A DNA stretch of 64,000 bases from Pseudomonas oryzihabitans (GCF_007665395.1 NZ_VDND01000008.1:1-64000), one strand, 5' to 3'. Shown: positions 26,179 to 39,232, counted from the stretch's first letter. Program-made: numbers and translations. The notes: generated by a model from the sequence alone, not told the origin.

Positions 26179-26675
26179 CCTGGCAACTCGCTATCGAGCC
26201 GCTGACCGCCGAGGGCTTCGCGCCCTTCGGCGATGTCATCGAAACCGCCGGCCGCGACTGGTTTCCCATCAACAACGGCTCGACCCAGAGATTCCATGCC
26301 CTGGCGCGGGTGGCGACCGGTCCGGCCGATGGTGCGGCGATCATCAGCATCTTCCGCGCCCGCCGCCTGGACTACCCGCTGACCATCGCCATGCTCGAAC
26401 GTCATCCCCACGGCAGCCAGGCCTTCGTGCCGCTGCGCGGCGAGCCCTTCCTGGTGGTGGTGGCGCCACCCGGGCCTCAGCCGGACGCCCGGGCGATTCG
26501 GGTCTTTCGTACCGATGGGCAGCAGGGCATCAACTACCACGCGGGGGTCTGGCACCATCCGGTGCTGGCCCTGCGCGACGAGGACGAGTTCCTCATCGTC
26601 GACCGCGCCGGCACCCTGCCCAATTGCGACGAGCACTTCTTCACCGCGGACGCTGCCCCGACGCTGGCGCTCTAG
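26175..26675 (+). CDS. allA: ureidoglycolate lyase
   Basis: 166 residues, cupin-like. Family landmarks are LTAEGFAPFGDVIE at the start, the central HPHGSQAFVPL with metal- or substrate-facing residues, NYHAGVWHHPVLAL and FLIVDRAG. It splits ureidoglycolate into glyoxylate and urea, ending the catabolic route in this operon. Its TAG stop is interleaved with the stop of the convergent rarD-like gene in a shared CTAG at 26672-26675. Confidence 0.94.
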   Translation: MTWQLAIEPLTAEGFAPFGDVIETAGRDWFPINNGSTQRFHALARVATGPADGAAIISIFRARRLDYPLTIAMLERHPHGSQAFVPLRGEPFLVVVAPPGPQPDARAIRVFRTDGQQGINYHAGVWHHPVLALRDEDEFLIVDRAGTLPNCDEHFFTADAAPTLAL

Positions 26676-27580
26676 GGGTTGGTCGGTGCGCGTCGCAGCT
26701 GCTTGCGCAGCAGCCGCGCACTGTCCAGGCACACCCAGGCCACCGCCAGCCAGATCGGACCATAGGTCCAGATCGCACCCTCCGGCAGTTGCTCACCCAG
26801 GAAATAGAGGGCCACGAACACCAGCAGCGCCGGCTCGACGTAGCTGAGGATGCCGAACAGGCTCAGCGGCAACATCCGGCTGGACGCCAGCATGGCGGCG
26901 AAGGCGATGGCGCTGAGCAAGCCCAGCCCCGGCAACAGCGCCCAGAGCCAGGGCGCCTGCTGCAAGGCCTGGCTCGGCGAAAACCAATGCAGGGCGAGCA
27001 GCGCGAAAGGTAGCAGGCAGCACATCTCCAGCACGAAGCCGGACAGGGCATCCACCGCCATCCAGCGACGCAGCACGAAGTACGGCGGATAGCCCACCAC
27101 CGGCAGCAGGCTGACCCAGGACAGCGCGCCGGTCACCCAGACCTCGTTGATCACCCCCAGTAGCGCACAGGCCACCGCCAGCCGCTGCAGCGGCCGCAGG
27201 CGCTCGCCATACACCAGCCGTCCGGTCAGGACGATGGCCAGCGGCAGCAGGAAGTAGCCGAGCGACATGGCCATGGCCTCGCCGTTCATGGTCGCCCAGA
27301 CGAACACCCACCACTGCACGCCCATCAGCAACGCCGCCGCCGGGATGGCCAGGCACAGCCGGGGTTCGCGTGCCAGTCGCTGGAGCGTGGTCCACAGCGC
27401 CTTGCCCTCGCGCAGCACCACCACCAGCAACAACACCATGGGCAGCGACCAGACCACCCGCAGCGCCACCACCTGCAGGCCGTCCAGGGGCGCCAGCCAG
27501 GCGAAGTACACCGGCATCAGGGCGAACAGCACCGACGACAACACCGAAAGGCCCAATCCCCTGCCCGCCAGCACGCTCAT
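26672..27580 (-). CDS. EamA/RarD-type inner-membrane transporter
   Basis: 302 residues with about ten membrane helices and two EamA repeats. Motifs recall the RarD subgroup: FALMPVYFAWLAPLDGLQVVALRVVWS near the N-terminus (cited as a landmark by its YFAWL core), MGVQWWVFVWA in helix 4 and the late LSYVEPALLVFVALYF. RarD proteins are drug/metabolite exporters of unproven substrate. It is translated from an ATG overlapping the stop of the upstream EamA gene, so the two form a unit. Confidence 0.85.
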   Translation of the reverse strand: MSVLAGRGLGLSVLSSVLFALMPVYFAWLAPLDGLQVVALRVVWSLPMVLLLVVVLREGKALWTTLQRLAREPRLCLAIPAAALLMGVQWWVFVWATMNGEAMAMSLGYFLLPLAIVLTGRLVYGERLRPLQRLAVACALLGVINEVWVTGALSWVSLLPVVGYPPYFVLRRWMAVDALSGFVLEMCCLLPFALLALHWFSPSQALQQAPWLWALLPGLGLLSAIAFAAMLASSRMLPLSLFGILSYVEPALLVFVALYFLGEQLPEGAIWTYGPIWLAVAWVCLDSARLLRKQLRRAPTNP

Positions 27581-28428
27581 GCTCGGCGCCCCTGACGATT
27601 GATGAACAGCGACAGCAGAATGATGCCGCCACCCAGCAACAGCCTAGGCAGATCGGCCGGGTGCTGCCAGATCAGCAGGCTGACCAGCAGTCCAGCCGGC
27701 ACGTGGGCTTCGTTCATGATCGCCAGGGTGCCGCCATTGACCCGCAGCGACCCCAGGGTCCACCAGTAGAGGCCGAGCGCCGTGGCGAACACGCCCATCC
27801 ACAGCAGCACGCCCCACTGCAGACCGGTGCTGGGCAGCCGCGCCGGATTGCCGAACAGCAGGAAGGACAGCGCCGCCACCAGCAGCGCGCCGAGAAAGAA
27901 CAGGCCGAAGTAACGGTGCAGCGCGCCCTGCCCGGCGTAGGCATGGCCCAGGTGCTTGCACAGCACCTGGCCGGCGGCGAACGTCAGGTTGGCGACCTGC
28001 AGCAGCAGGAAGCCGAGCAGGTAGTCACCGGTCAGCGGCTGGAAACGGATCAGCGCGGCGCCCGCTACCGCGACCACGGCCGCCAGCAGCGACCAGAGGC
28101 GGAAGCGGCGCTGCCAGGCGTCGTCGAGCAGCGTCACATAGATGGGCGTGAGCACCGTGAACAGCAGCACCTCCGGTACCGTCAGCACGGCGAAGCTCCG
28201 GTACAGGCAGAGGTAGGTGATGCCGAATTGCAGGGCGCCCGCCGCCATCAGGCCCAGGGCGAAGCGGCCCGGCACCCCGCGCCAGCGGGTGAAGGGCAGG
28301 AACAGCACGAAGGCGATGGCCACGCGGACCAGCACGGCGAAGTCGCTGTCGACGCGACCGGCGAGATACTCCCCGATCAGGCTGAAGGAAAACGCCCAGA
28401 TGAGGGTGACGAGCAAGAGATAGGGCAT
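27577..28428 (-). CDS. EamA-family inner-membrane transporter
   Basis: 283 residues with about ten membrane helices and two EamA repeats (LLLVTLIWAFSFSLIGEYL at the start, EVLLFTVLTPIYVTLLDD ending repeat 1, NEAHVPAGLLVSLLIW near the end). It is most like the carboxylate/amino acid/amine exporter group. It is the upstream member of a two-gene unit with the RarD-like gene (4-base overlap). The pair might form a heterodimer, which is speculative. Substrate unknown. Confidence 0.85.
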   Translation of the reverse strand: MPYLLLVTLIWAFSFSLIGEYLAGRVDSDFAVLVRVAIAFVLFLPFTRWRGVPGRFALGLMAAGALQFGITYLCLYRSFAVLTVPEVLLFTVLTPIYVTLLDDAWQRRFRLWSLLAAVVAVAGAALIRFQPLTGDYLLGFLLLQVANLTFAAGQVLCKHLGHAYAGQGALHRYFGLFFLGALLVAALSFLLFGNPARLPSTGLQWGVLLWMGVFATALGLYWWTLGSLRVNGGTLAIMNEAHVPAGLLVSLLIWQHPADLPRLLLGGGIILLSLFINRQGRRA

Positions 28429-28502
28429 GGCGGCGGCGCACGAAAAAGGTGCGCGACCTTAACGTGCCCGCCGCCGGAGGAAAAGCCCTGCCGAGCTGCG
28501 CT

Positions 28503-29087
28503 TCAGCGGGTCGCGTTCAGCCCGGATGGCTCGCCACCGGTGAGCGCGGCCACCGACTGGTTGGCCTGGAGGACGTTGTCGGCACCCGAGACCAGCGTCT
28601 TGGGCTCGGCCACGCCGGCCGCCCGCGACCAGTAGACCTGCTGGTTGGAACCGCCGACCGCGATGTCGGCCGGGCTGAGCAGCGTCAGGCGGGCCTTGGC
28701 GCCGTAGCCATAGGCATCGACCTTGGCCAGGCCTTCGCTGCCGCGCACGTTGGCCTGTACCTGCTGGTAACCGCCGCCGATGCTCAGCCGCGCGACCGCG
28801 CCCTTGACCGTGGTGACGCTACCCAGGCCGTTGATGTTCAGCGCCTGGGCACTGTCGAGCACCAGGCGATGATGACTGCCATAGACGGTCACCTCGCCGC
28901 ACTGGCCTTTCAGGGTCAGGGTATTGCCCTCGCCGGACAGGGACACGTCCTGGCCGTGGCAGTCGACGGTTCGCGTGATGTTGAGGCCCTCGATGTCGAG
29001 GGGCTCGCCGGCTGCCGACGCCTCGGCGTGGACCACCAGGGGAGCGACGAGCAGACAGCAACCCAGCAACGCCTTGAATGACGACAT
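28503..29087 (-). CDS. secreted DUF3060 protein
   Basis: 194 residues with a clear signal peptide (hydrophobic LLGCCLLVAPLVVHA, cleavage near residue 22). The mature part is a repetitive beta-rich domain with short G-x-x-N/H-x-(L/V) turns (GEGNTLTLKGQCGEVTVYGS, then GSHHRLVL, GSNQQVYW and GADNVLQA), matching the DUF3060 beta-solenoid-like pattern. It is periplasmic or surface-exposed. Function unknown. It stands alone between the EamA pair and a divergent LysR gene. Confidence 0.8.
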   Translation of the reverse strand: MSSFKALLGCCLLVAPLVVHAEASAAGEPLDIEGLNITRTVDCHGQDVSLSGEGNTLTLKGQCGEVTVYGSHHRLVLDSAQALNINGLGSVTTVKGAVARLSIGGGYQQVQANVRGSEGLAKVDAYGYGAKARLTLLSPADIAVGGSNQQVYWSRAAGVAEPKTLVSGADNVLQANQSVAALTGGEPSGLNATR

Positions 29088-29260
29088 GGAGACTCCTTGT
29101 CTTGCCTAGAGTGGGAAAACTCATCGGCAGGCTTTGAGCGGCGCCTCCGCCGGATGTTTGGCCCGCCAGCGGACATTTTTTCAGGCCGTGATGGACGCCG
29201 CGTTTTGCCATTGCGCGCCGAGGCTCTACCATGCGCCCTTTCGCGGCCATAGAGCGCTCG

Positions 29261-30151
29261 ATGAAGACTCCTCGCGTTTCCCTCGATCAGTGGCGGACCC
29301 TGCAGGCGGTGGTGGACCACGGTGGCTATGCCCAGGCCGCCGAGGTCCTGCACCGCTCCCAGTCCTCGGTCAGCTATACCGTGGCCCGCATGCAGGAACA
29401 GCTCGGTGTCCCGCTGCTGCGCCTGGAAGGTCGTCGCGCCGTGCTGACCGATGCCGGCGCCGTGCTCCTGCGCCGCTCGCGGCGCCTGGTGCAGCAGGCG
29501 AGCCAGCTCGAAGAGCTGGCCTACCACATGGAACAGGGCTGGGAATCCGAGGTACGCCTGGTGGTGGACGCCGCCTACCCTACCCGGCCGCTGCTGCTCT
29601 GCCTGCGCGAATTCATGCCGCAGAGCCGCGGCTGCCGGGTGCGCCTGCGCGAAGAGGTGCTGTCCGGCGTGGAAGAAGCCCTGCTGGACGGCTCGGCGGA
29701 CCTGGCGATCACCGGCCTGGTGATCGCCGAACACCTGGGCGCCTCCCTGGGCACGGTGGAATTCGTCGCCGTCGCCCATCCCGAGCATCCTCTGCACCTG
29801 TTGCGGCGCACCCTGGTGACCGCCGATCTGGAAGAACAGCTGCAGATCGTCATCCGCGACAGCGGCCGTGCCCAACCCCGGGACGCCGGCTGGTTGGCGG
29901 CGGAACAGCGCTGGACGGTGGGCAGCATCAGCACCGCGGCCACCTTCCTGCGCGACGGCCTGGGCTTCGCCTGGTTGCCGCGAGACGCCATCCAGACCGA
30001 TCTCGACGCGGGCCTGCTCAAGCCACTGCCGCTGGAACAGGGCGCGCAGCGCTTCCATCCCTTCCAGCTGTACAAGACGCGCCAGCACGAGCTCGGCCCG
30101 GCGTCGCAGATCCTCATGAGCCTGTTGCGCAAGCACGCCCTGCCGCGCTGA
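29261..30151 (+). CDS. LysR-family transcriptional regulator
   Basis: About 296 residues from the ATG at 29261; an in-frame ATG at 29231 would add ten. The winged helix reads LDQWRTLQAVVDHGGYAQAAEVL then RSQSSVSYTVARMQEQLGV, the classic LysR recognition helix. A periplasmic-binding-protein-like effector domain follows. The start is 173 bases from the divergent DUF3060 gene and 66 bases separate it from ppiA downstream, so neither target nor effector is clear. Confidence 0.9.
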   Translation: MKTPRVSLDQWRTLQAVVDHGGYAQAAEVLHRSQSSVSYTVARMQEQLGVPLLRLEGRRAVLTDAGAVLLRRSRRLVQQASQLEELAYHMEQGWESEVRLVVDAAYPTRPLLLCLREFMPQSRGCRVRLREEVLSGVEEALLDGSADLAITGLVIAEHLGASLGTVEFVAVAHPEHPLHLLRRTLVTADLEEQLQIVIRDSGRAQPRDAGWLAAEQRWTVGSISTAATFLRDGLGFAWLPRDAIQTDLDAGLLKPLPLEQGAQRFHPFQLYKTRQHELGPASQILMSLLRKHALPR

Positions 30152-30217
30152 CCGTGGCGGGGCGTCGGCCGGATTGCTATCGTTCGCCAGTCGTCTCTGC
30201 CCACTGAAGGATCCACC

Positions 30218-30769
30218 ATGTTCAAAGCCCTGCTTGCCGCCTGCGCCCTGCTCGTCGCCTCCACCACCTGGGCCGCGGACAATCCACACGTGCTCATCAG
30301 CACCAACAAGGGTGACATCGAGGTCGAACTGGATGCGACCAAGGCGCCGGTCAGCACCCAGAATTTCCTGGGCTACGTCGACAGCGGCTTCTACAAGGGC
30401 ACCCTGTTCCACCGGGTCATCCCCGGCTTCATGATCCAGGGGGGCGGCTATACCCGCGACATGCAGGAAAAACGCACCAAGGCACCGATCAAGAACGAAG
30501 CCGACAACGGCCTGAAGAATCTGCGCGGCACCCTGGCCATGGCCCGCACCTCGGACGTCAACTCCGCCACCAGCCAGTTCTTCATCAACGTCGAGAACAA
30601 TGCCTTCCTCGATCATGGCTCGCGGGATTTCGGCTACGCCGTGTTCGGCAAGGTGGTGCGCGGCATGGAGGTCGTCGACCAGATCGCCGGGGTCCAGACC
30701 ACCCGCCAGGGCATGCTGCGCGACATTCCCCGTGAACCGGTCATGATTCTCGCTGCCAAACGCCTGTAA
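30218..30769 (+). CDS. ppiA: periplasmic peptidyl-prolyl cis-trans isomerase A
   Basis: 183 residues: signal peptide (FKALLAACALLVASTTWA, cleavage before AADNP) and a cyclophilin domain. Catalytic-site landmarks are LFHRVIPGFMIQGG, with the active-site Arg in FHRVI, LAMARTSDVNSATSQFFIN and the final VFGKVVRGMEVVDQIA. It speeds proline isomerisation of exported proteins. AAGGA precedes the ATG. A MITE-like element begins on the last base of the stop codon. Confidence 0.95.
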   Translation: MFKALLAACALLVASTTWAADNPHVLISTNKGDIEVELDATKAPVSTQNFLGYVDSGFYKGTLFHRVIPGFMIQGGGYTRDMQEKRTKAPIKNEADNGLKNLRGTLAMARTSDVNSATSQFFINVENNAFLDHGSRDFGYAVFGKVVRGMEVVDQIAGVQTTRQGMLRDIPREPVMILAAKRL

Positions 30770-30943
30770 GAGACTGTTCATGGGCGCGCGGGCTGGCGCC
30801 AAACCAGACGAAAATGCCCGAAGGAGCTAATCGGAATCGCGCTCGAGGTCGCCCAGGGTAACTGGGCGTCCCGCCGGGCGCTGAGCTTCCCGGGCATTTC
30901 AATCCTGGCTTGGCTGACGCGCCGCGGATCCTGAACAGGCTCT
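30769..30943. mobile_element. MITE-like element 2 (about 175 bases)
   Basis: The ends AGAGACTGTTCA (30769-30780) and TGAACAGGCTCT (30932-30943) are inverted repeats with one mismatch, related to the AGAGCCTATT ends of the element at 8503. The interior has a second imperfect inverted repeat (AAATGCCCGAAGG against CTTCCCGGGCATTT) and no coding capacity. The interior differs from element 1, so these are related ends with different cores, or separate subfamilies. It sits directly on the ppiA stop. Confidence 0.55.
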
Positions 30944-31052
30944 GAGTCGACCCGTCCCACTGGGCCATCCCCCCAGCGGTCGTCCAGTCCAAGTGGCGCG
31001 GTCCCTCCTCTCGGCGACGCGAGACCCTGTCTCCCCTCTACAAGGACCCCGC

Positions 31053-32924
<1,872 letters not shown>

Positions 32925-33609
32925 CGCTCCTGGTCCAGCCCCGGGTAGAAGCCTTCGATCTTCTGCAGGCCACCCAGCCAGCTGCGCCGCTCCACCACGC
33001 AGTCGAACACCGGGCAGGCCGCCTGCCCGGTCTTGCCGCAGTCGCGGTAATACGTCAGCCGCTGGCTCTTCTGCGCCGAGCCCTGGAAGGAACCGGGGCG
33101 ATCCTGCAGCACATAGAAGTCGATGTCGGCGGCGCTGCGATGGTTTTCCCATTGGAACGCCAGGGTGCTGGGGTAGAAGAGCACCAGCAGCAGCGCCAGC
33201 AGCAGCCAGACGATGGCCGCCGTCACCGGTAGCGGCAGCCGGGCGCGAAAGCGCTGGCCACCCCGGATGATCAAGGCGGTGACCACCGTGACCAGCGCAA
33301 GGGCGATGCACAGCGATGGCAACCCGGTGATGACTTGGCCAGCCACGCCGGTGTCCAGCCCACTGGGCGAAGGCACCGTCCGATAGCCGATCTCCAGCCG
33401 CTCCCAGCCCACGCGATTACCGATCAGGCCAGCGAGGCCGAAGGCGACGGCCAGGCCCACCAGGGCCCAGAAGGTACGAGGATTCGAGGTGCGCATGGGC
33501 AGACGTCCGGACAAAGACCGGGAGACTGCCTAAGCCGGCCGGCGAAGGCAAATCAGAATTTTCTCCCTCGACCGGCCTCTATTGCAGGTCACGCCCCCAG
33601 GAGGTCCCC

Positions 33610-33867
33610 ATGCCGATCGAGCTCGCCCACGCCGTCCACATCGTCGAACAGGCCTTTCTGCCGCTGCGCGGCGAGGTCCGCGAGGATCCCAGCGATGCCA
33701 GCTTCTCCTTGGCGGTGACCGATGGCAGCCAAGTCCTGGCCTCGGTCGCCCATGTCGCCCGCAGCCAGTACAGCCACGCCGGCCATCTCGCCGCCCTGAT
33801 CGAGCAGACGCGCCTGGAGCTGGCGCGTGACGGCCACCGTCTGGCGCCCTGGTCGATGCCCGGCTGA
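33610..33867 (+). CDS. DUF1652-family small protein
   Basis: 85 residues. The N-terminal HIVEQAFLPLRGEVREDPS strongly matches the HAFLPLxC-type opening I associate with DUF1652, a small family common in Pseudomonas. The rest alternates strands (SFSLAVTDGSQVLASVAHV) and a C-terminal helix (LAALIEQTRLELAR). GGAGGT sits ideally before the ATG. Function unknown. It precedes queD by about 107 bases on the same strand. Confidence 0.8.
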   Translation: MPIELAHAVHIVEQAFLPLRGEVREDPSDASFSLAVTDGSQVLASVAHVARSQYSHAGHLAALIEQTRLELARDGHRLAPWSMPG

Positions 33868-33973
33868 CGACCCGGACCGCCGACTCCGCGGCAAGGTTCG
33901 GCAAGGCGGTGTCTAGCTGGTAGACTGCCGCCCCGCAGCCGCCACACACCGTGGCCCAACGCGAGTGGTTATC

Positions 33974-34330
33974 GTGGAAATTTTCAAAGAATTCGTGTTC
34001 GAAGCCGCACACTTCCTGCCTAACGTCCCGGCGGGCCACAAGTGCGGACGTCTCCATGGGCATTCCTTCAAGGTGGCCCTGCACATCGAGGGCAGTGTCG
34101 ACCCCCATACCGGCTGGGTACGGGATTTCGCCGACATCAAGGCGGTGTTCAAGCCGCTCTACGAGCGACTCGACCATCATTATCTGAACGACATTCCCGG
34201 GCTGGAAAACCCGACCAGCGAAGTCCTCGCCCGCTGGATCTGGCAGCAACTCAAGCCGCTCCTGCCGGAGCTCAGCCAGGTTCGCGTCCATGAGACCTGC
34301 ACCTGCGGCTGCATCTACCGCGGCGACTAA
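33974..34330 (+). CDS. queD: 6-carboxy-tetrahydropterin synthase
   Basis: 118 residues from the GTG at 33974 (MEIFKEFVFEAAHFLP); a GTG three codons earlier is also in frame. Zinc ligands are His13 (EAAH) and His28/His30 (RLHGHSF), with catalytic Cys24 in HKCGRLHGHSF. The C-terminal VRVHETCTCGCIY carries the second catalytic His and substrate Glu. It makes 6-carboxytetrahydropterin for queuosine modification of tRNA. A single-gene unit between DUF1652 and the phosphate transporter. Confidence 0.93.
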   Translation: MEIFKEFVFEAAHFLPNVPAGHKCGRLHGHSFKVALHIEGSVDPHTGWVRDFADIKAVFKPLYERLDHHYLNDIPGLENPTSEVLARWIWQQLKPLLPELSQVRVHETCTCGCIYRGD

Positions 34331-34412
34331 ATCGCCCCTCCCATTCAAGGCGGCGATGGCGGCAGTCATTTTTCTGCCATAATTCGCGCCTGCCAACTGT
34401 CGACGTATCCCC

Positions 34413-35879
34413 ATGTTCGAACTTTTCAGCGGACTCCACGCCTGGGTCGCCATCAGCCTCGTCCTGGCCCTGGCCTTCGTGCTGGCCTTTGAATTCATCA
34501 ATGGCTTCCACGACACCGCCAATGCCGTCGCCACGGTGATCTACACCAAGGCGATGCCACCGCATCTCGCGGTGCTCTTCTCCGGCATCTTCAACTTCCT
34601 CGGGGTGCTGCTCGGCGGCGTCGGCGTGGCCTATGCCATCGTCCACCTGCTGCCGGTGGAGCTGCTGATCAACGTCAACACCGGCCACGGCCTGGCCATG
34701 GTGTTCTCCTTGCTCGCTGCGGCCATCACCTGGAACCTGGGTACCTGGTACTTCGGCATCCCCGCGTCCAGCTCCCATACCCTGATCGGCTCCATCCTCG
34801 GCGTGGGCGTGACCAACGCCCTGCTCACCGGCATCCCGATGAGCGAAGGGGTCAACTGGCAGAAGGCGATCGACATCGGCCTGTCGCTGATCTTCTCGCC
34901 GCTGGCGGGCTTCGCCGTCGCCGGCCTGCTGCTCATCGCCCTCAAGCGCTGGCGGCCGCTGTCGAAGATGCACAAGACCCCCGAGCAGCGCCGCGAGCTG
35001 GATGCGAAGAAGCACCCACCCTTCTGGAACCGGCTGATGCTGGTCCTCTCGGCGATGGGCATGAGCTTCGTGCACGGCTCCAACGATGGCCAGAAAGGCA
35101 TCGGCCTGATCATGCTGGTGCTGATCGGCATCGTCCCGGCCAAGTTCGTGCTCGACCTGGACAGCACCACCTACCAGATCGAGCGCACCCGGGATGCGGC
35201 CATCCACCTGGGGCAGTTCTATGACCGCCAGGGCGACAACCTCAAGGACTTCCTCGCCGAGGTGCCGGGCAACCGCGACCTGCCGCAGGAATTCCGCTGC
35301 GCCCCGCACATGACCGTGCCGACGCTGAAGGCGCTGCTGGCCGACCTCGACGGCATCACCGACTACCGCGCCATGAGTGACGACCATCGCCAGCAGGTGC
35401 GTCGCTATCTGCTGTGCCTGGACGATACCGCGAAGAAGGTCAGCAAGCTGCCGGTGCTGACCGCCCGGGACCGCGACGACCTCAGCCGCCTGCGCAAGGA
35501 CCTCACCAGCACCACCGAATACGCGCCCTTCTGGGTCATCATCGCCGTCGCCCTGGCCCTGGGCATCGGCACCATGGTCGGCTGGCGCCGCGTAGTCCTG
35601 ACGGTGGGTGAGAAGATCGGTCGCCAGGGCATGACCTATGCCCAGGGCGTCAGCGCCCAGGTGACGGCGGTAGCTGCCATCGGCATGGCCAACGTCTTCG
35701 CCCTCCCCGTCTCCACCACCCACGTCCTGTCGTCGGGGGTGGCGGGCACCATGGTCGCCAATCGCAGCGGCCTGCAGGGCAGCACGGTACGCAACATCCT
35801 CATGGCCTGGGTACTGACCCTGCCCGCCTCCATGGCACTGTCCGCCGGCCTGTTCTGGCTGGCCCACCTGTTCCTCTGA
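34413..35879 (+). CDS. PiT-family inorganic phosphate transporter
   Basis: 488 residues with about ten membrane helices and the duplicated PiT signature: EFINGFHDTANAVATVIYT near the start and HGSNDGQKGIGLIMLVL in the second half. A cytoplasmic loop of about 170 residues lies between helices. It imports phosphate as a metal-phosphate complex with protons across the inner membrane. No PhoU-like gene is adjacent. A perfect 9-base-pair hairpin lies just past the stop. Confidence 0.93.
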   Translation: MFELFSGLHAWVAISLVLALAFVLAFEFINGFHDTANAVATVIYTKAMPPHLAVLFSGIFNFLGVLLGGVGVAYAIVHLLPVELLINVNTGHGLAMVFSLLAAAITWNLGTWYFGIPASSSHTLIGSILGVGVTNALLTGIPMSEGVNWQKAIDIGLSLIFSPLAGFAVAGLLLIALKRWRPLSKMHKTPEQRRELDAKKHPPFWNRLMLVLSAMGMSFVHGSNDGQKGIGLIMLVLIGIVPAKFVLDLDSTTYQIERTRDAAIHLGQFYDRQGDNLKDFLAEVPGNRDLPQEFRCAPHMTVPTLKALLADLDGITDYRAMSDDHRQQVRRYLLCLDDTAKKVSKLPVLTARDRDDLSRLRKDLTSTTEYAPFWVIIAVALALGIGTMVGWRRVVLTVGEKIGRQGMTYAQGVSAQVTAVAAIGMANVFALPVSTTHVLSSGVAGTMVANRSGLQGSTVRNILMAWVLTLPASMALSAGLFWLAHLFL

Positions 35880-35888
35880 TCCCGACTC

Positions 35889-35910
35889 GCCGGGCGGCGC
35901 ACCGCCCGGC
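35889..35910 (+). terminator. GC hairpin after the phosphate transporter
   Basis: GCCGGGCGG-CGCA-CCGCCCGGC, a perfect 9-base-pair stem 10 bases after the stop. No T-run follows, so intrinsic termination is uncertain. Confidence 0.4.
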
Positions 35911-36014
35911 CGCACCCCTCGTCGGGAAGGCCCGAACAGCCCCGCTATTGACGTGTCTAGAGAAGTGTGTCCAGCAGCGACACCTTTTCCGAGACAGCCG
36001 TACGGTGAACGTCA

Positions 36015-36194
36015 ATGACTCCTGCGACCTACATCCTTTTTCTCGTGCTTGGCTGGCTGGCCCTGTCGCTGGCCATACTTTGGGCCATGCTGCGTCTGGC
36101 ACGTCGCTCCCGCCCCCTTCCGGACACCTCCCGGGCAATGCCCCGGCAGCTGCCGTCCGCCCCCGTCACCACGCGCAAGCACCTGGCCTGCTGA
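36015..36194 (+). CDS. 59-residue single-pass membrane protein
   Basis: It starts MTPATYILFLVLGWLALSLA, continues the helix through ILWAMLRLARR, then has a basic, Pro-rich cytoplasmic tail. One membrane helix (about residues 5-26) with a positively charged flank (RLARRSR) gives a clean topology. No family is recognised and the upstream ribosome site is weak. The coherent hydrophobic pattern is the main evidence for a real gene. Confidence 0.45.
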   Translation: MTPATYILFLVLGWLALSLAILWAMLRLARRSRPLPDTSRAMPRQLPSAPVTTRKHLAC

Positions 36195-36297
36195 CGAGTC
36201 CGAGCACCAGGCGTGACGAAGCGCCTCGACGCCATAGCGGCGCGCGGGGAAAAGGATGGATTCTTGTCGTTATTCGAAGGGATTTGATTCTAGCGAA

Positions 36298-36507
36298 TCA
36301 GGTGAGCAGGGTGTTTTCCTGAGCGCTGCGGCTCATCTGCTCGAGGATCTGGTCTTGCTGCTGCGGGGTCAGGGTGTCCCAGCAGTGATGCTTGATGAAG
36401 AGTCCGACGCCGAAGGCGATGTACAGCGACAGGGCGACGATGACGAGCGTTTCCAGCCCGACGATGGCCCAGGAACGGCTCTTGGACGCATTGTCCTTGG
36501 TTTTCAT
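36298..36507 (-). CDS. 69-residue single-pass membrane protein
   Basis: Starts at the ATG at 36507, with TGAGGT six bases upstream on the reverse strand; a longer frame exists but lacks a ribosome site. The N-terminus is polar and basic (MKTKDNASKSRSW), followed by one helix (AIVGLETLVIVALSLYIAFGVGLFI) and a helical acidic tail starting TPQQQDQILEQM. The His-His-Cys (KHHCWD) just after the helix is notable. Function unknown. It is divergent from idh. Confidence 0.65.
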   Translation of the reverse strand: MKTKDNASKSRSWAIVGLETLVIVALSLYIAFGVGLFIKHHCWDTLTPQQQDQILEQMSRSAQENTLLT

Positions 36508-36591
36508 AACGACCTCATGAAATGTAGAGGGATAATAGTTTAGTCCCTTAAGCAACTCCCGTGCAGCGCCACACGACGATTGGTCAAGCAT

Positions 36592-36929
36592 CTTGACCCT
36601 CCCAGCTTGGCCCTGGCCGCCCGCGAAATTCGGGCTGGCACCAGCCGCCTGCCACGACCGCCCTCCCGCCGCGGCATGAATGCACGCCAGGCGTCGCGCT
36701 GATATACTCCCGCGACTGACGGGTCGCTGCCGGCCCTGCCGGTTCCGCTGGCTGTATCGGCCGACCGCGCGATATCCGCAGCGACGCTTTGTCGCATGAC
36801 CCGTCCATCGCCGCCGCGCCTGACGCGCGGCCCGATAACGCCTTCTTGGGGCGTCTATCGACTCAAGGGTCGATCCTCGCTCGCCCGGCTTCGCGCCACA
36901 GCTGTGATAAAGAGGAGTTAACGCAAGAC
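36592..36929. other. 338-base leader region upstream of idh
   Basis: No gene is supported here. A TATACT box at 36703-36708 could be the -10 of an idh promoter, but no good -35 lies at the right distance. AGAGGAG at 36911-36917 is the idh ribosome site. Nothing else stands out. Confidence 0.4.
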
Positions 36930-39161
<2,232 letters not shown>

Positions 39162-39198
39162 GCCTGAGGGCTGCACCCGCAGCCTGACGGGTTGCGCC

Positions 39199-39232
39199 AG
39201 CGAACCCCGGCTTTGGCCGGGGTTCGCTGCAT
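39199..39232 (+). terminator. rho-independent terminator after idh
   Basis: AGCGAACCCCGGC (39199-39211) pairs perfectly with GCCGGGGTTCGCT (39216-39228) around a TTTG loop, followed by GCATTT. A strong 13-base-pair stem 37 bases after the idh stop. Confidence 0.8.
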
